A stretch of DNA of 16,640 nucleotides from Hyphochytrium catenoides. Lineage: Eukaryota; Sar; Hyphochytriomycetes; Hyphochytriales; Hyphochytriaceae. The position numbers were made by a program, and so were the translations under genes. Positions 7,631 to 16,640 of the stretch are shown here, one piece after another. The stretch lies in assembly GCA_900088475.1 (NCBI GenBank), contig FLMG01000832.1, forward strand, positions 1 through 16,640, given 5' to 3'. Position 1 is the stretch's first letter; every line of letters begins with the position of its first letter. The notes beneath the pieces were generated by a model. That model saw only the letters and a list, made by a program, of their open reading frames with translations, searched no databases and was not told the DNA's origin.

Positions 7631-10014
7631 ATGGCCGCTAGAACAGCGGCAAGAGAAGAAGCAGTCGATGCAACAGAGGAAACTTTGTCCTCCACGTTCG
7701 ACTCGTCTTTCTGGAAAGAGATGCCTCAGAGACGAGATGTAAAGGAAGGTCATCAGGAGCTTCTCTCGCAGCTGTTCTTAGACTTTCGTCACGAAATGGT
7801 TGTGGCGGCAAACAACCATTTTGCTGGCTCCTTACCATTCATGCTTCTAACACTTGCTCTCTCTCTCTCCAACTTGCGTCTTCAAACGAGCGGCGCAGCT
7901 GTCTTCATCAAGAGTAGAGTATGTGACAAGCCCAGAAGGGGAAGATATGGCTAATAACACGCGAAGCGACGAGGGAGCGCAGGCGAGACTTTCATGCGGT
8001 CAATGTATGGGATTCAAGTGTATAATCCTTTCTGGACTCGTATCAGTACTCGTAGTTGATCCTCACTTTCTCAACCGTTAGCGGCACCTTCTGAAACTCC
8101 CTCAATCGCTTCATCAGAATTATCCGCGAAGCTGCTTTCTTATGTTGGGAATTGGGTCCATCAGACAATCAGCCAGTGGGAAAGTCAGAAGGCGCCAGAA
8201 GGCAGAGTATAATGGGAAAGTTAGAGAGAGTGAAGAGAACGAGAAGAGAGGAGAGGAAAAGAATGCATGGAGAGAGACGGAAAAGGAGAAAGAAAGAAGG
8301 GGCGAAGAAAATACGAGACGGACGGATAAGCGACGCCGACGCTTGCGCTACTTATGGCGACCGACTGAGCGTCTCAGGGGTTAATCGCTCGCTGTTCACA
8401 ATTCTCACAGCTTTAAAACACTGGAAGCAGCGCCTTACTGTCTATAGCTCTTCCGACCCCGTCCAAGCTCTCCTCTTCGGATCAGCGACCTAACTTCTGC
8501 AAGGAACCAGGGCGTCCAGGATGTTACGGCAGAAAGAACAGTATCCGCTCTATATGTCGACGGCAGTCATGACTTTTGAGACGACAGTGCAGGACAGAAG
8601 AGGAGAGAAAGAGGAGAAGCAAAGGGTGATCAGTCCCCAACCCTTTCCGCTGTCTGACCCTTTGGGAGACAAGCAAAGAGAATCGCGAAGACTCAGAAGA
8701 GGGCAGAGCATCACAAAAGCAGCCAGTGGCTCTCTACGGCGTCTCACTCAGGTTACACTGGAGGCTGTGAACTACACCGAGAAGCTGCTAAGGACAGCTA
8801 CGGAGCTCGTGGCTCTTAAAAACCCGGTGGAGGTGATGCCTCGTCCGCCGCCTCTTTCCCTTACCGAGAGGGTCACGTCTCGAATCTTTCGTCGGGCCCT
8901 GGAAGAGTTAAAGGTGAGCCTTTTCTATATGCTCCTCGCCTTTATACCAATCTCCTTTGCTTCCGTGAGCCTATAGCGTTCTCATCTACTCCTATCGACG
9001 CTCAAGTACTAATCTCTCTGCCAGAAGCATTGTCGATCAGTTCCCTATCTCACGTCTCCCCATGGTCTAATTATCCTGCTCCTAGAGCCCTTGCATGCTC
9101 TTCGTACGAGTTAAAGTCACCGACTACGATTTACCTCCTTCAAGCGAGAGCTTGGATGTCAATCAGGCACGCTACATGGTGCAAGTCACTCTTCAGGGTA
9201 AAGAGTACTGTCTCCCAGTGTTCAAACGTAAGCAAAACGTTGAGCGTTATGCAGTAAAAGTTACCTCCTTTTCCTTTGAGCCACCACAATTTCCTTAACT
9301 TTTCCATGAACGCTCTCCTTCTTAGTACTACACAGTCTTTCGCTTACCATCCTCTTCATCCTACGAGCTACCTAATGCTCTTTATGTCCTCTGTCCCCTC
9401 AACCTAGAGCTGAACGCACGGCTAGGATTCTTTCTCCCTCTAAATCACGCCACGGGAAAACCTATCCTACAGGCCAACCCTAAGATCTTCCTAATTCGTC
9501 GCCGTTGTTGCCACCAAGAAATTATTGCCTACAAGATCTATGGTATAGAGGAGGATCGCATCCCATGCGCCATTGAGTCGGAGGAAAGAGTCCACCTCCT
9601 GGTTAACGGAGACCCTAACCGGACAAGGGAGGAGATAGAACGGAACAAGGCCGCCGCAGCGAAGGACCAACAATCTGCTCAGTCAACAGAGGCAGTGAAG
9701 TCACGATATGTGAAGGCGTACACTCTGTACAGCTCCAGTCTGTTTCGAATTGAGACTCTTTGCTGGTGGGATCGCGTGGTGAGTCCATTTCTGCATTCCT
9801 TTATCCTCGATTCCTCTCTGTTAACCGTACACTACAAATCTTTGATAACGCCTCTCCTCTTCTTCCGGAGTCCTCTGCAGTGCAATCATTTCGCTTTCTC
9901 ACTACTTGCCTTGGACCCTGGATACTTAACTCTTAGGTGGATGCATCTACCGTCACGTTAGCACTAGGCCGACCCCTACAACCTGGAGCGGGGTCGTCCC
10001 TTGCTGATAGATAA
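7631..10014 (+). CDS. Unrecognised seven-exon protein, about 485 aa
   Basis: Proposed exons are 7631-7798, 7899-8019, 8082-8206, 8533-8913, 9086-9227, 9336-9778 and 9937-10014. They keep one frame and end at TAA 10012-10014. Best supported are the exon 2/3 junction (K-S-APSET), exon 4 to 5 (LEELK-SPCMLF), and the donors at 9228 (GTAAGC) and 9779 (GTGAGT). Exon 1 and the 5' end of exon 4 are uncertain; another small exon may lie between 8207 and 8532. I do not recognise the family. Visible parts: a charged N-terminus, a helical segment (ELSAKLLSYVGNWVHQTISQ), a low-complexity basic stretch, a second helical region (TLEAVNYTEKLLRTATELVA), a beta-rich stretch (VRVKVTDYDLPP, then ARYMVQVTLQGKEY) loosely like the start of a C2 domain, and a long C-terminal exon with LGFFLPLNHATGKP and a Lys/Ala/Gln helix. 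No signal peptide. The C2 idea is speculative. Confidence 0.6.
8207..8532 (+). other. Long purine-rich intron of the 7631-10014 gene
   Basis: From a GTATAAT donor at 8207 the sequence is almost all A and G for about 110 bases, then becomes mixed. An open frame crosses it, encoding mostly Arg, Glu and Lys, and continues to 8493 (113 codons from an ATG at 8152). It does not join the flanking exons in frame, so I read it as intron. A small exon inside it (for example after CTCAG at about 8380) cannot be ruled out. Confidence 0.45.
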
Positions 10015-10735
10015 ATGTTAGTTTCATCAAGCAGAGGACGAGGCGCCCACCAATTTTGCGGCCCGACTAGATAAAGTGGAAGAGTATCGGGATGCGGCCT
10101 CAGAATCAGCAACCCATCTGCCCCTGGCAACATCCCCACGACCTGCGAATGTGCCGCGTGAAGCCTCTGCGCCAAGATGACACCTACCTCCCAAGTGTCA
10201 GGGTTCCCTCGAGCGCCGGGCCTTAGCGACACTGCAGGCAACTCTCTAGCAGAGTCCGCAGAGAACGTTTGGAAGATTTCTGAGTGCCGAGGCAGCTAAC
10301 TTCATCTGAAGCTCGCAGCCACAGCCAGTAAGTGCCGTGATCAATGAGACGGCTGTTCCCGAAGGTGTGAGACGGCGAATGGCGAGACTCGCCTCTGTGT
10401 CACAGCTCTGCGGCACTTGTAGCTTTAGCACTTACCTCCAATAGTCGTAATGAGCAGAGAAAAGGCCAATAACACCTATTCTTTAGTAGCAGTGGTAGTA
10501 TTTGTAGGTACTTGGGGCCTTGGCTAGTCCTAAGGTATTCGTCCGTGGCCGGATTATCATGAGTGAGGGAGAAGCTTGAAGATCTGGAAAAACTCTACTA
10601 TAATCTGCTGATGTGAGCTGCAGAACGTCTGCAAATTGAAGAGCTCCCATCGGGATAAGAGCTGTCTTGGCCGGTATAACCCGCCCCAAGAAAGGGATTT
10701 TGCTTTGGGGATGTTGTATGAGGCAACATTGTCAC
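10015..10735 (-). CDS. Possible spliced minus-strand gene, unidentified
   Basis: On the minus strand several open segments look protein-like and could be exons: 10689-10483 (PMGALQFADVLQLTSADYSR), about 10395-10261 (LTPSGTAVSLITALTGCGCE), and 10142 down to about 10015 (GADGLLILRPHPDTLPLYLV). A perfect GTAAGT donor lies at 10435-10430. No single splice model is clearly best. One acceptable end of the last segment would run antisense over the final exon of the neighbouring plus-strand gene (9937-10014). I cannot name a family, and the segments could also be chance ORFs. If real, it would be divergent from PIG-S, with its start close to 10730. Confidence 0.3.
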
Positions 10736-10769
10736 TAGGCTCTTGGACCTAGTGGATAGTTGTCACAGG

Positions 10770-13700
10770 ATGGCCGGCACAAGGCTGCTTAGTCTCACCC
10801 TGTTCGCGCTTCCTTTGATTCTAGTCGCTCCCTTTGCCTACAACCTTACCCGAGTTCAACGCAGTCCTCTACCTCTTGATGAGATCAAGGAACTGCCTAC
10901 ACTTGGCACGCGGGCCAACGACTCTCTGTCTCTGCCCCTCTCTTTTATAGCCCCCATAGATGTCATTTTGCTAAGGGACAACCAGGACAAGAGCTGGACT
11001 TGTGACTTTAGCAGTGCATTAGCTGCTTCTGTCAAGGAAGAGCTTCAGCATGCTTTAGGTCAGGACCATAGTGTATTAGCTGCGAGCCAGCGCTAGTCTA
11101 TGAAAAAGATTGCCTAAAGGGAAAGGATAGACGGCATATTGGGAGGAGGGCTTTGACCCTGTGTAACCAGATTTTGACGCTCAAGCGGAGGCGAGAGAAT
11201 AGCAAAACTCTCTTTCAGCTTACGCTGCTGCTTCTTTATGATGTTCTTGCTGTCCGTCTATCCCTCTGCCTCTTCCTTCGGTGTGGCTTTACCTGCTTGC
11301 TTACTCTACTCTAATGTTGCCCTCCTCTTGGTGCCTCTTCTCACAGGCTCAGGCGGCCACCATGTGCAATACAAGGTTAGGGCGCTTGAGGTCTCTTCGG
11401 CAACAGAAGTGCCTTGTAAAGCCAGCCAAGGGTCTGCAGCGTCCCTGAAAGCATGCGATGAGGCCCTTCATACACTGCTCAAGGAGGAAGAGAGGGACAA
11501 GGCGCATCCGTCTCACAATCTTACCTTCTTTTTGCTCTGCGATGTGACCCCGGGCGGAAGAGAGAGTCAGGTAGCGCGAAGGATTAGTGCTGAACTCTTA
11601 GGATTCTTGGAGTCAGCAGATTGCCGTTTCATTCTCTGCGGGGCGATCTTTTCTATCGCTCTTTCTCGTCCGTCTGCCCTCTTTAAGCTCGGTCATAATC
11701 TTGTCCCTTGCTGGCAACCCCTTTTCTTTCCCTTCGCTCTTTTGTTCTGGCTATCTTACACTAAGCTGTACTTAGGACTCTCCTTGGATCATGGGGCGCT
11801 ATCGCCATGGTTGGTCCCTAATACGCAGCAAAGAAGGTACTGCAGGAATCTCTTCACTTCTTACTTTTGGCACGCCTTTCTCTCCTTTCTTGTCCTCCTT
11901 CTTTCCTGCAGCTTCTGTCAATCAATGTCACCTTAATATTGGATGGTCTTTGCAGGCGTTCTACGATCTTTGAAGCCTCTAGCACAAGAGATTGGCAGTA
12001 GACTTTCTCCCCGGTCTCTCTCCCTGGACGGTCTGCATCCATCTCTATCATATCGGTGGGTGGCGTTTGCCTTCTCCACAGATTGTTGAGATGAAGTGAC
12101 GGCTAGCTATTTTTTTGAATGCTGCTGTCCTCCATATCCTTCCTACTTCTACCTGGACTCTCTTAAACGTTACTAGGCTCCTGACCAGGTTTCAATGCTC
12201 CGTCCATCATGTTCTCTCTCTCCTTCTTCTTTACCGGTTTTGCTCTTCCCCTCTGTGGTGGGCGAAAGCTATGTGGTTCCTTTCGCACTCTCCGTCCTCT
12301 TCGTTTTTGGCACCATCTTGCCCGTCATGCCGGCATCATGGCAATTTTGCTAAAACAATCTCCGCGTTGATCAGGTTCTCGTTCTACATTTTGAACGAGG
12401 ATCCGGCATCGCGAGCTTTGAATTGGGACTTCTCTCAGGTCTTCAAGCTCTATCTCTCACGGTAAGACATATATTTTAAGAAAAAGCAGCTGATCACGGG
12501 GTCCTAGCCAGAAATGCCTGTGCTGCAGAACGCAAACGTTCCATCGTTTGGGGAAGAGGAGATGTTGGTTAGATCCCTGAATGAATGACCAAAAGAAGAG
12601 GAAGATCCTTGGGTGCCAGAGGAATGAGTGTTTCTCTTAAAGTAAACAGCTGCATCCACCTTACATATGCCGCCTCTTTAGGTTTCTATCTAAGATATCA
12701 GTGCTGGCAGATGTCTCTGTTGACTCTCAGGTCCTTCAATATGGAAAACTCTCTGCTGAGGTACAGCACCCTGACGTCCTACCTGCACATAACTTCTTCT
12801 CTCATCACTGTCTCTTTCAATCTTTTCCTCTGTTCCTCTTGTCTTTACTCTTTCTACTTCTCATTCCGTCTCTGTCTTACCTTCGTATTTCTAGCTCTAT
12901 TCCTCCCCCCAGAGGAAGGTTGATCATGTAACAACTATTTCATCCTCTAGCCTTTAGCCCGGGATCCGGACAACCCTAATCGCTCACTCATCTCCTTAGA
13001 GGGCCTACAAACGGTAAATAACCAAGCCCAGTATAACGCTCTTGCCGATTACTTCTCACGCTTGTTATGCTTTCTCCTACAATCTGTGCGGTCCCGCTCT
13101 TCTCTCTCCTCTCTTACTCTCCTAGGTCTTTACATCAATATATTTACCCCTTACCTCTATTCTGCTCTTCGAGCTTCGTGTGGACCTCTCTTATGGCTAT
13201 GCCCCTCCGACTGCATGCCTAACATCTGTGTTGTATATGTCGTGGCCTAGTTTATGGCAGCCAATGACTGGAGTATCGCGTCTCTGGCTGATGATAGAGC
13301 CCAGCATCTGCACTTCATGGTACATCTGCTCTTTGATAGTCTTGCCGATCTCATCTTTCTTCGAGAGTTTTACTTACGTTCCATGCTATATTCATTGTTT
13401 TTGTCCCTCTGTGTGACGCATCGTGCCTGACTGTCCATTTGTTTTCCTCCATGGTGCTAGGTCTTCGTGCCCACTCAAAGTCAGGGGGAGGTGCTCATTG
13501 CACACCAAGAACAGCTTTTAGTCGCCTTTCAAATCCGTGACTGGGGTGGCATTTATATCTACAGCAAACCCAACAGCACCGAAAGGGAATGTATGTTCTA
13601 GTGTTCTTTAACTGACCGTTGGTCCTTTTTCTCCATTCAATGAGGAATCCTTTCTTGTTCCTCTCGGTCATTGCTGGGCCATCTATTCGTCTCTCATTGC

Positions 13701-15067
13701 GAGAATCCTTCTTTCCTCTTCAGTGTTGCTTAAGGTGCCATCCTGCTAGCTTCTCAGTTACACTTAGCCTAACTCTCGAACGTATCTAGCCCTCTGTTGT
13801 GTGTCTCATTGCATCTGTCACTTGAAGAAGACATCAGATTGAAGAAGACATCAGAGCTGATGTCGAGAGACTTTCTTTTCTAACCTGCCAATGGCCCCCC
13901 TCCTTAACGTCTAAGATTGATGCCTTACCAAACCCCTATTCCTCGTCGCAGGTGTGTTGGACAACAGTGAGGCCCAGAAGGTTATGGCTGTGTTTGTGGC
14001 GCAACTGCGGTATGTCGTCTACATTTTCGCTTAACCTATCGCTAGTATAGTGGGCTGACATACACTCTCATCCTGTTCTGGCTCTCACAGGCAAATCCTA
14101 GGCTTTCCCGAGCTGAGCTTCGGTCGAGAAGCGGCGGGTGGTGCATTCCATTATCTTCCCTCTCCTTATGACGGCCTGGCAGACTGGGAACTGGATGTGA
14201 TGGTCAATCTTTGGACTTTGAAGTATGGTGTTAGCCCCACACCCAGATCTCTCTCGTTCTAAGCTCAATATCGGGAGAGAAGAACCCACGCATGTCCCAT
14301 TCCATAACAGCACCTTCACTGCGCCTTGGCCTCAGTCCATTAGAATCTGTTCCTTGCCGCCCTTACGAGTCCTTTGTGCCCTGTGCAGACACTACCACAG
14401 TGCGGTAAAGACGCTGAGCTCTATTGCGCGGCTGGTGGAAGACATTCCTCAAATGACGGTATTGCCAAGAGTTAGCGATCATGTGACTGCGGCTCTTTCT
14501 GCTCTGAGAGAAGCAGAGAAGGGGATTATCTCCTCCTCTTCTTCTAAAGGTGAATCCAGTTTCCTTAGATTGGTTCTCTGTCTATCTTCAAATGCCTTTA
14601 TCTAAGGTCACTCTTCAAGCTCTACGAAACCAGCAACTCCTTACTTTTTTTGAACTGCTCTCCTTATGCCCACACTCTCTTTTTGCTAGAACCCCTTCTC
14701 TCATGGGGTCTGTTACCGCCAACGTAGGACTCGACATTATGCTCTTTGCCATCATCCTTCTCTCCTTCATAGTTGCTGTTCTGAGTTCTTTCATCTCTGT
14801 CTATTTTTGTCCCATCATTGTGCTGATCTGCTCTTTCCCCGTCGTTGCTCCACGTTAGACTATTGGCATGTCTTGGAGCTTCTTCGCACCTCTTTGAAGC
14901 AGGCGGAGCTAGCTTACTATGACCCCACTATGGTGCCTCAGCTTTATTTCCCAGATGAGCATCTAGCGGCTGTGTACCTCCCTCTCCTTGCCCCTCTCAT
15001 TCTCCCATTTGTAGTGGGCTTTATAAGGGAGCTGCGGAGTTATAGGAAAAAGATACAGAAGAGCTAG
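10770..15067 (+). CDS. PIGS: GPI transamidase component PIG-S
   Basis: PIG-S is an ER-membrane subunit of the GPI transamidase, which replaces a C-terminal signal peptide with a GPI anchor. Twelve exons keep one frame: 10770-11058, 11347-11625, 11956-12055, 12375-12461, 12682-12809, 12958-13013, 13251-13319, 13461-13590, 13952-14009, 14091-14227, 14370-14549 and 14859-15067. They total 573 residues, close to human PIG-S (about 555). An N-terminal membrane anchor covers about 5-24. Lumenal family blocks follow: FSFYILNEDPASRALNWDFS (224-243), SVLADVSVDSQVLQYGKLSA (258-277), NDWSIASLADDRAQHLHFM, IRDWGGIYIYS, and DGLADWELDVM. The diagnostic C-terminal block AYYDPTMVPQLYFPDEH (523-539) precedes a second membrane span (about 541-560) and a basic cytosolic tail. 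The start is a good-context ATG. Least certain are the ends of exons 2 and 5 and the start of exon 11; exon 2 could end at 11691 instead. Confidence 0.92.
13822..13864 (+). repeat. 17-bp tandem duplication and palindrome in a PIG-S intron
   Basis: TTGAAGAAGACATCAGA is present twice back to back (13822-13838 and 13839-13855) with no mismatch. The second copy runs into a perfect inverted repeat: GACATCAG (13847-13854), two bases, then CTGATGTC (13857-13864). Both lie in the 361-bp intron between PIG-S exons 8 and 9 (13591-13951). A recent slippage duplication is the simplest reading. Confidence 0.85.
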
Positions 15068-15763
15068 TACTGCAGTCAACCCAGGGACACTCTCAGTGGA
15101 GGAAGGGGATGAAAAGCAATGGAACATGGCTGTATATCAGCGAGCGACAACGCTTGTCACCCAACATAGAGACGAAGGGACAGTAAAGTGCGAGAGACGA
15201 AGTAGAGGGTGTACTGGAGGAAGGATTCACAGCGAGACTGAAGTTCCCTATTGTTCCTAGTTTCCTATTCATTCGTGCTACCGCCAGCTGGGCTTGGCGA
15301 TAGGAAGGTACATGCCAGACAGAGCAGGAAGATTTTGCTGAGAGAGGTTACTGTCGTGTCACTGGCGCTATCAAAGACAGACAATGGCAAGAACTCAGTA
15401 AGACGATAACAGTGCCAAGGGCAGAAGCTCTCTTCGCCACTCTCTATTCGAGCTGCGCCCACAACCTACAATATCCCTCTCCCGTCTGGCATTCTGATAG
15501 CGCCTGCACAGTGTAGCCGTAAGGAAACAGCGGTTAAAAAGAGTCAACTATTAAGCTGTGGCACATGTGGCGTCAGTCCCCCGTCATTCTCTTCCATCTA
15601 GTCTCTACTCTGTCGTCTGGCTTTCTCTCGTGAGCTAGAATAGTAGGAGCACATAGGTGCATTTACGATCCTTATTAAATAGGTGAAAGACAGAGAGGGA
15701 AAGAGAGAGAGAGAGAGATTCATTTTAGGTTCTCTTCGCAACGCGTGACTGCTGTTCCTATCC
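15068..15763. other. Convergent intergenic region with a GA repeat; no gene seen
   Basis: This lies between the PIG-S stop codon and the stop codon of the minus-strand exon at 15764. It should contain both 3' UTRs. An (AG)n run of about 18 bases sits near 15701-15718. I saw no convincing exon on either strand and no clear polyadenylation hexamer. Confidence 0.5.
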
Positions 15764-16148
15764 TCAACCCTCCTCGTCTTCAAAGTGGAACACAGAGGCG
15801 TCGGGATCCTTAGGTTCCTCTCCGCCCGAGTCTCTAGGAGAGGAGGAAGTCAGATGATCGCTCTCTCTACCGTCAGAGGAGAAACCTCTCGTCCTCACGA
15901 CTCTGGCCCCTCCGTGTATCCAGTCACTATCCTGGGATCCGCTTCTATAGACTAACGGGCTTTGATTCTCTCTTTCTTCTCCTTCATCGGTCTCCCCTCC
16001 CTCATTGATCCTGAGACCAGCGATCCCATGTTCTTCTGGCAACCCATCGGGAAGACGGCTTGAGGGCGTTCTACGGTCTAAGCTGCCTTGAAGGATTGAC
16101 AACGCGGTCAACGAGGTTGATAAACCATTGTCGCTATTCCTTGTCCTA
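15764..16148 (-). CDS. Acidic C-terminal exon of an unrecognised minus-strand gene
   Basis: On the minus strand a frame of 385 bases follows a good acceptor: a CTAAC branch-like sequence, a pyrimidine run and TCCTCAG ending at 16149. It closes with a stop codon at 15764-15766. It encodes about 128 residues, beginning RTRNSDNGLSTSLTAL. It then becomes hydrophilic and rich in Gly, Glu, Asp, Ser and Arg (INEGGETDEGEERE), and ends in the acidic VFHFEDEEG. The composition suggests a disordered tail. I see no family signature. I could not find the upstream exons with confidence: the DNA to the right, up to the window edge, is pyrimidine-rich on this strand and looks like intron, so the rest probably lies partly outside the window. 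A chance ORF is possible, though the acceptor and the acidic tail make a real last exon more likely. Confidence 0.5.
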
Positions 16149-16640
16149 CTGAGGAAGAACGCGATGATGGTGATGCAACAGAGTTAGCCAGAGGAAGCAG
16201 TTGAAGAAGTAGGTACAGAGTATGCTCATAGAAGGATTGAGCTGTAAAGAGTACGAAGGCTCGAAGACATGCAAAATGCTTTACGCAAGAGCCCAGCAGA
16301 GGACACCCAATAGGAAAGGGGATGGAGAGAGATGGAGAGAGAGAGAGAGAGAGAGAGAAGGAAGACACATTACGACAATAGGGAAACAGGCATCACATTG
16401 TTCGACAATATGGCTCTGTCAAGCATGGTGATATGGGTGAGGACACACAGGAATGAAGAAGAGGCAGAAGCAATGCGGAAGACCGAAGAAGAACGAAGCA
16501 GCAAACGTGGTGCGCAGCGGCATAAGTTACATGAGCTTCAGTTGAGATAGAGAGAGGCAAGAAAGGAGAGTATGGATAATCTCACTCTAAAGTATCTTCA
16601 ATCCTATCCTCTGATGCTAATCTGCCGCCTCTCAGCTTTG
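16149..16640. other. Right-edge region, probably intron or upstream sequence; contains GA repeat
   Basis: I see no supportable exon. The sequence is purine-rich on the plus strand, with a (GA)n run of about 25 bases near 16335-16359. Open frames on both strands here are products of the biased composition (runs of Arg-Glu on plus, Ser-Leu on minus). If the minus-strand exon at 15764-16148 is real, this is most likely its upstream intron. Confidence 0.4.
16335..16359. repeat. (GA)n simple repeat
   Basis: An almost uninterrupted GA dinucleotide run follows two GATGGAGAGA-like copies (16321-16340). A shorter run of the same kind lies near 15701-15718. Confidence 0.85.

Noticed and set aside
11238-11346. 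Hydrophobic open frames in PIG-S introns (also near 11700-11950, 12115-12370, 12810-12930 and 14550-14858)
   Set aside because: Pyrimidine-rich intron sequence reads as Leu/Ser/Phe and mimics membrane spans. The PIG-S exons join in frame across them.
16108-16431. Ser/Leu and Arg/Glu repeat ORFs on both strands
   Set aside because: They are translations of the (GA)n repeat and its flanks.
1-16640. CRISPR arrays, insertion sequences, attachment sites, rRNA, tRNA or bacterial operons
   Set aside because: None seen. Gene structure is eukaryotic, and the only repeats are short tandem or simple repeats.

Overview
The window looks like intron-rich nuclear DNA from a eukaryote, probably a compact-genome protist or alga; I cannot name the lineage. 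Coding regions are broken by short GT...AG introns (about 58-360 bp) with pyrimidine-rich 3' ends. Rejoining exons in a consistent reading phase recovers recognisable eukaryote-only proteins. I see no operons, no bacterial ribosome-binding sites, no rRNA or tRNA and no transposon genes. Most short ORFs in the region are open frames inside introns or antisense shadows. || Layout, left to right: (1) 1-701, a possible coding tail at the very edge, then the upstream region of the next gene. (2) 702-2298 (+), a seven-exon p24/TMED cargo receptor of the ER-Golgi system. (3) 2395-2790 (-), a three-exon, 91-residue, two-span membrane protein resembling Mic10 of the mitochondrial MICOS complex. (4) 3390-4365 (+), a two-exon, 301-residue charged protein I do not recognise. 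(5) 4497-5501 (-), a one-exon, 334-residue Lys/Ala/Glu/Pro-rich protein with a small ordered N-terminal part. (6) 5502-7630, a 2.1-kb stretch with no gene I can support. (7) 7631-10014 (+), a probable seven-exon gene of unknown function, about 485 residues. (8) about 10015-10735 (-), weak evidence for a spliced minus-strand gene. (9) 10770-15067 (+), PIG-S, a subunit of the GPI transamidase, reconstructed as 12 exons and 573 residues. (10) 15764-16148 (-), the acidic last exon of another minus-strand gene whose 5' part is unclear or outside the window. || Supported genes alternate in strand, so neighbours are convergent or divergent. Two encode consecutive steps of one pathway: PIG-S helps attach GPI anchors to proteins in the ER, and p24 proteins load GPI-anchored proteins into COPII vesicles. 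That may be coincidence. I found no convincing undescribed system. The best leads are the two unrecognised proteins at 3390-4365 and 7631-10014, the Mic10-like gene, and the long gap at 5502-7630.
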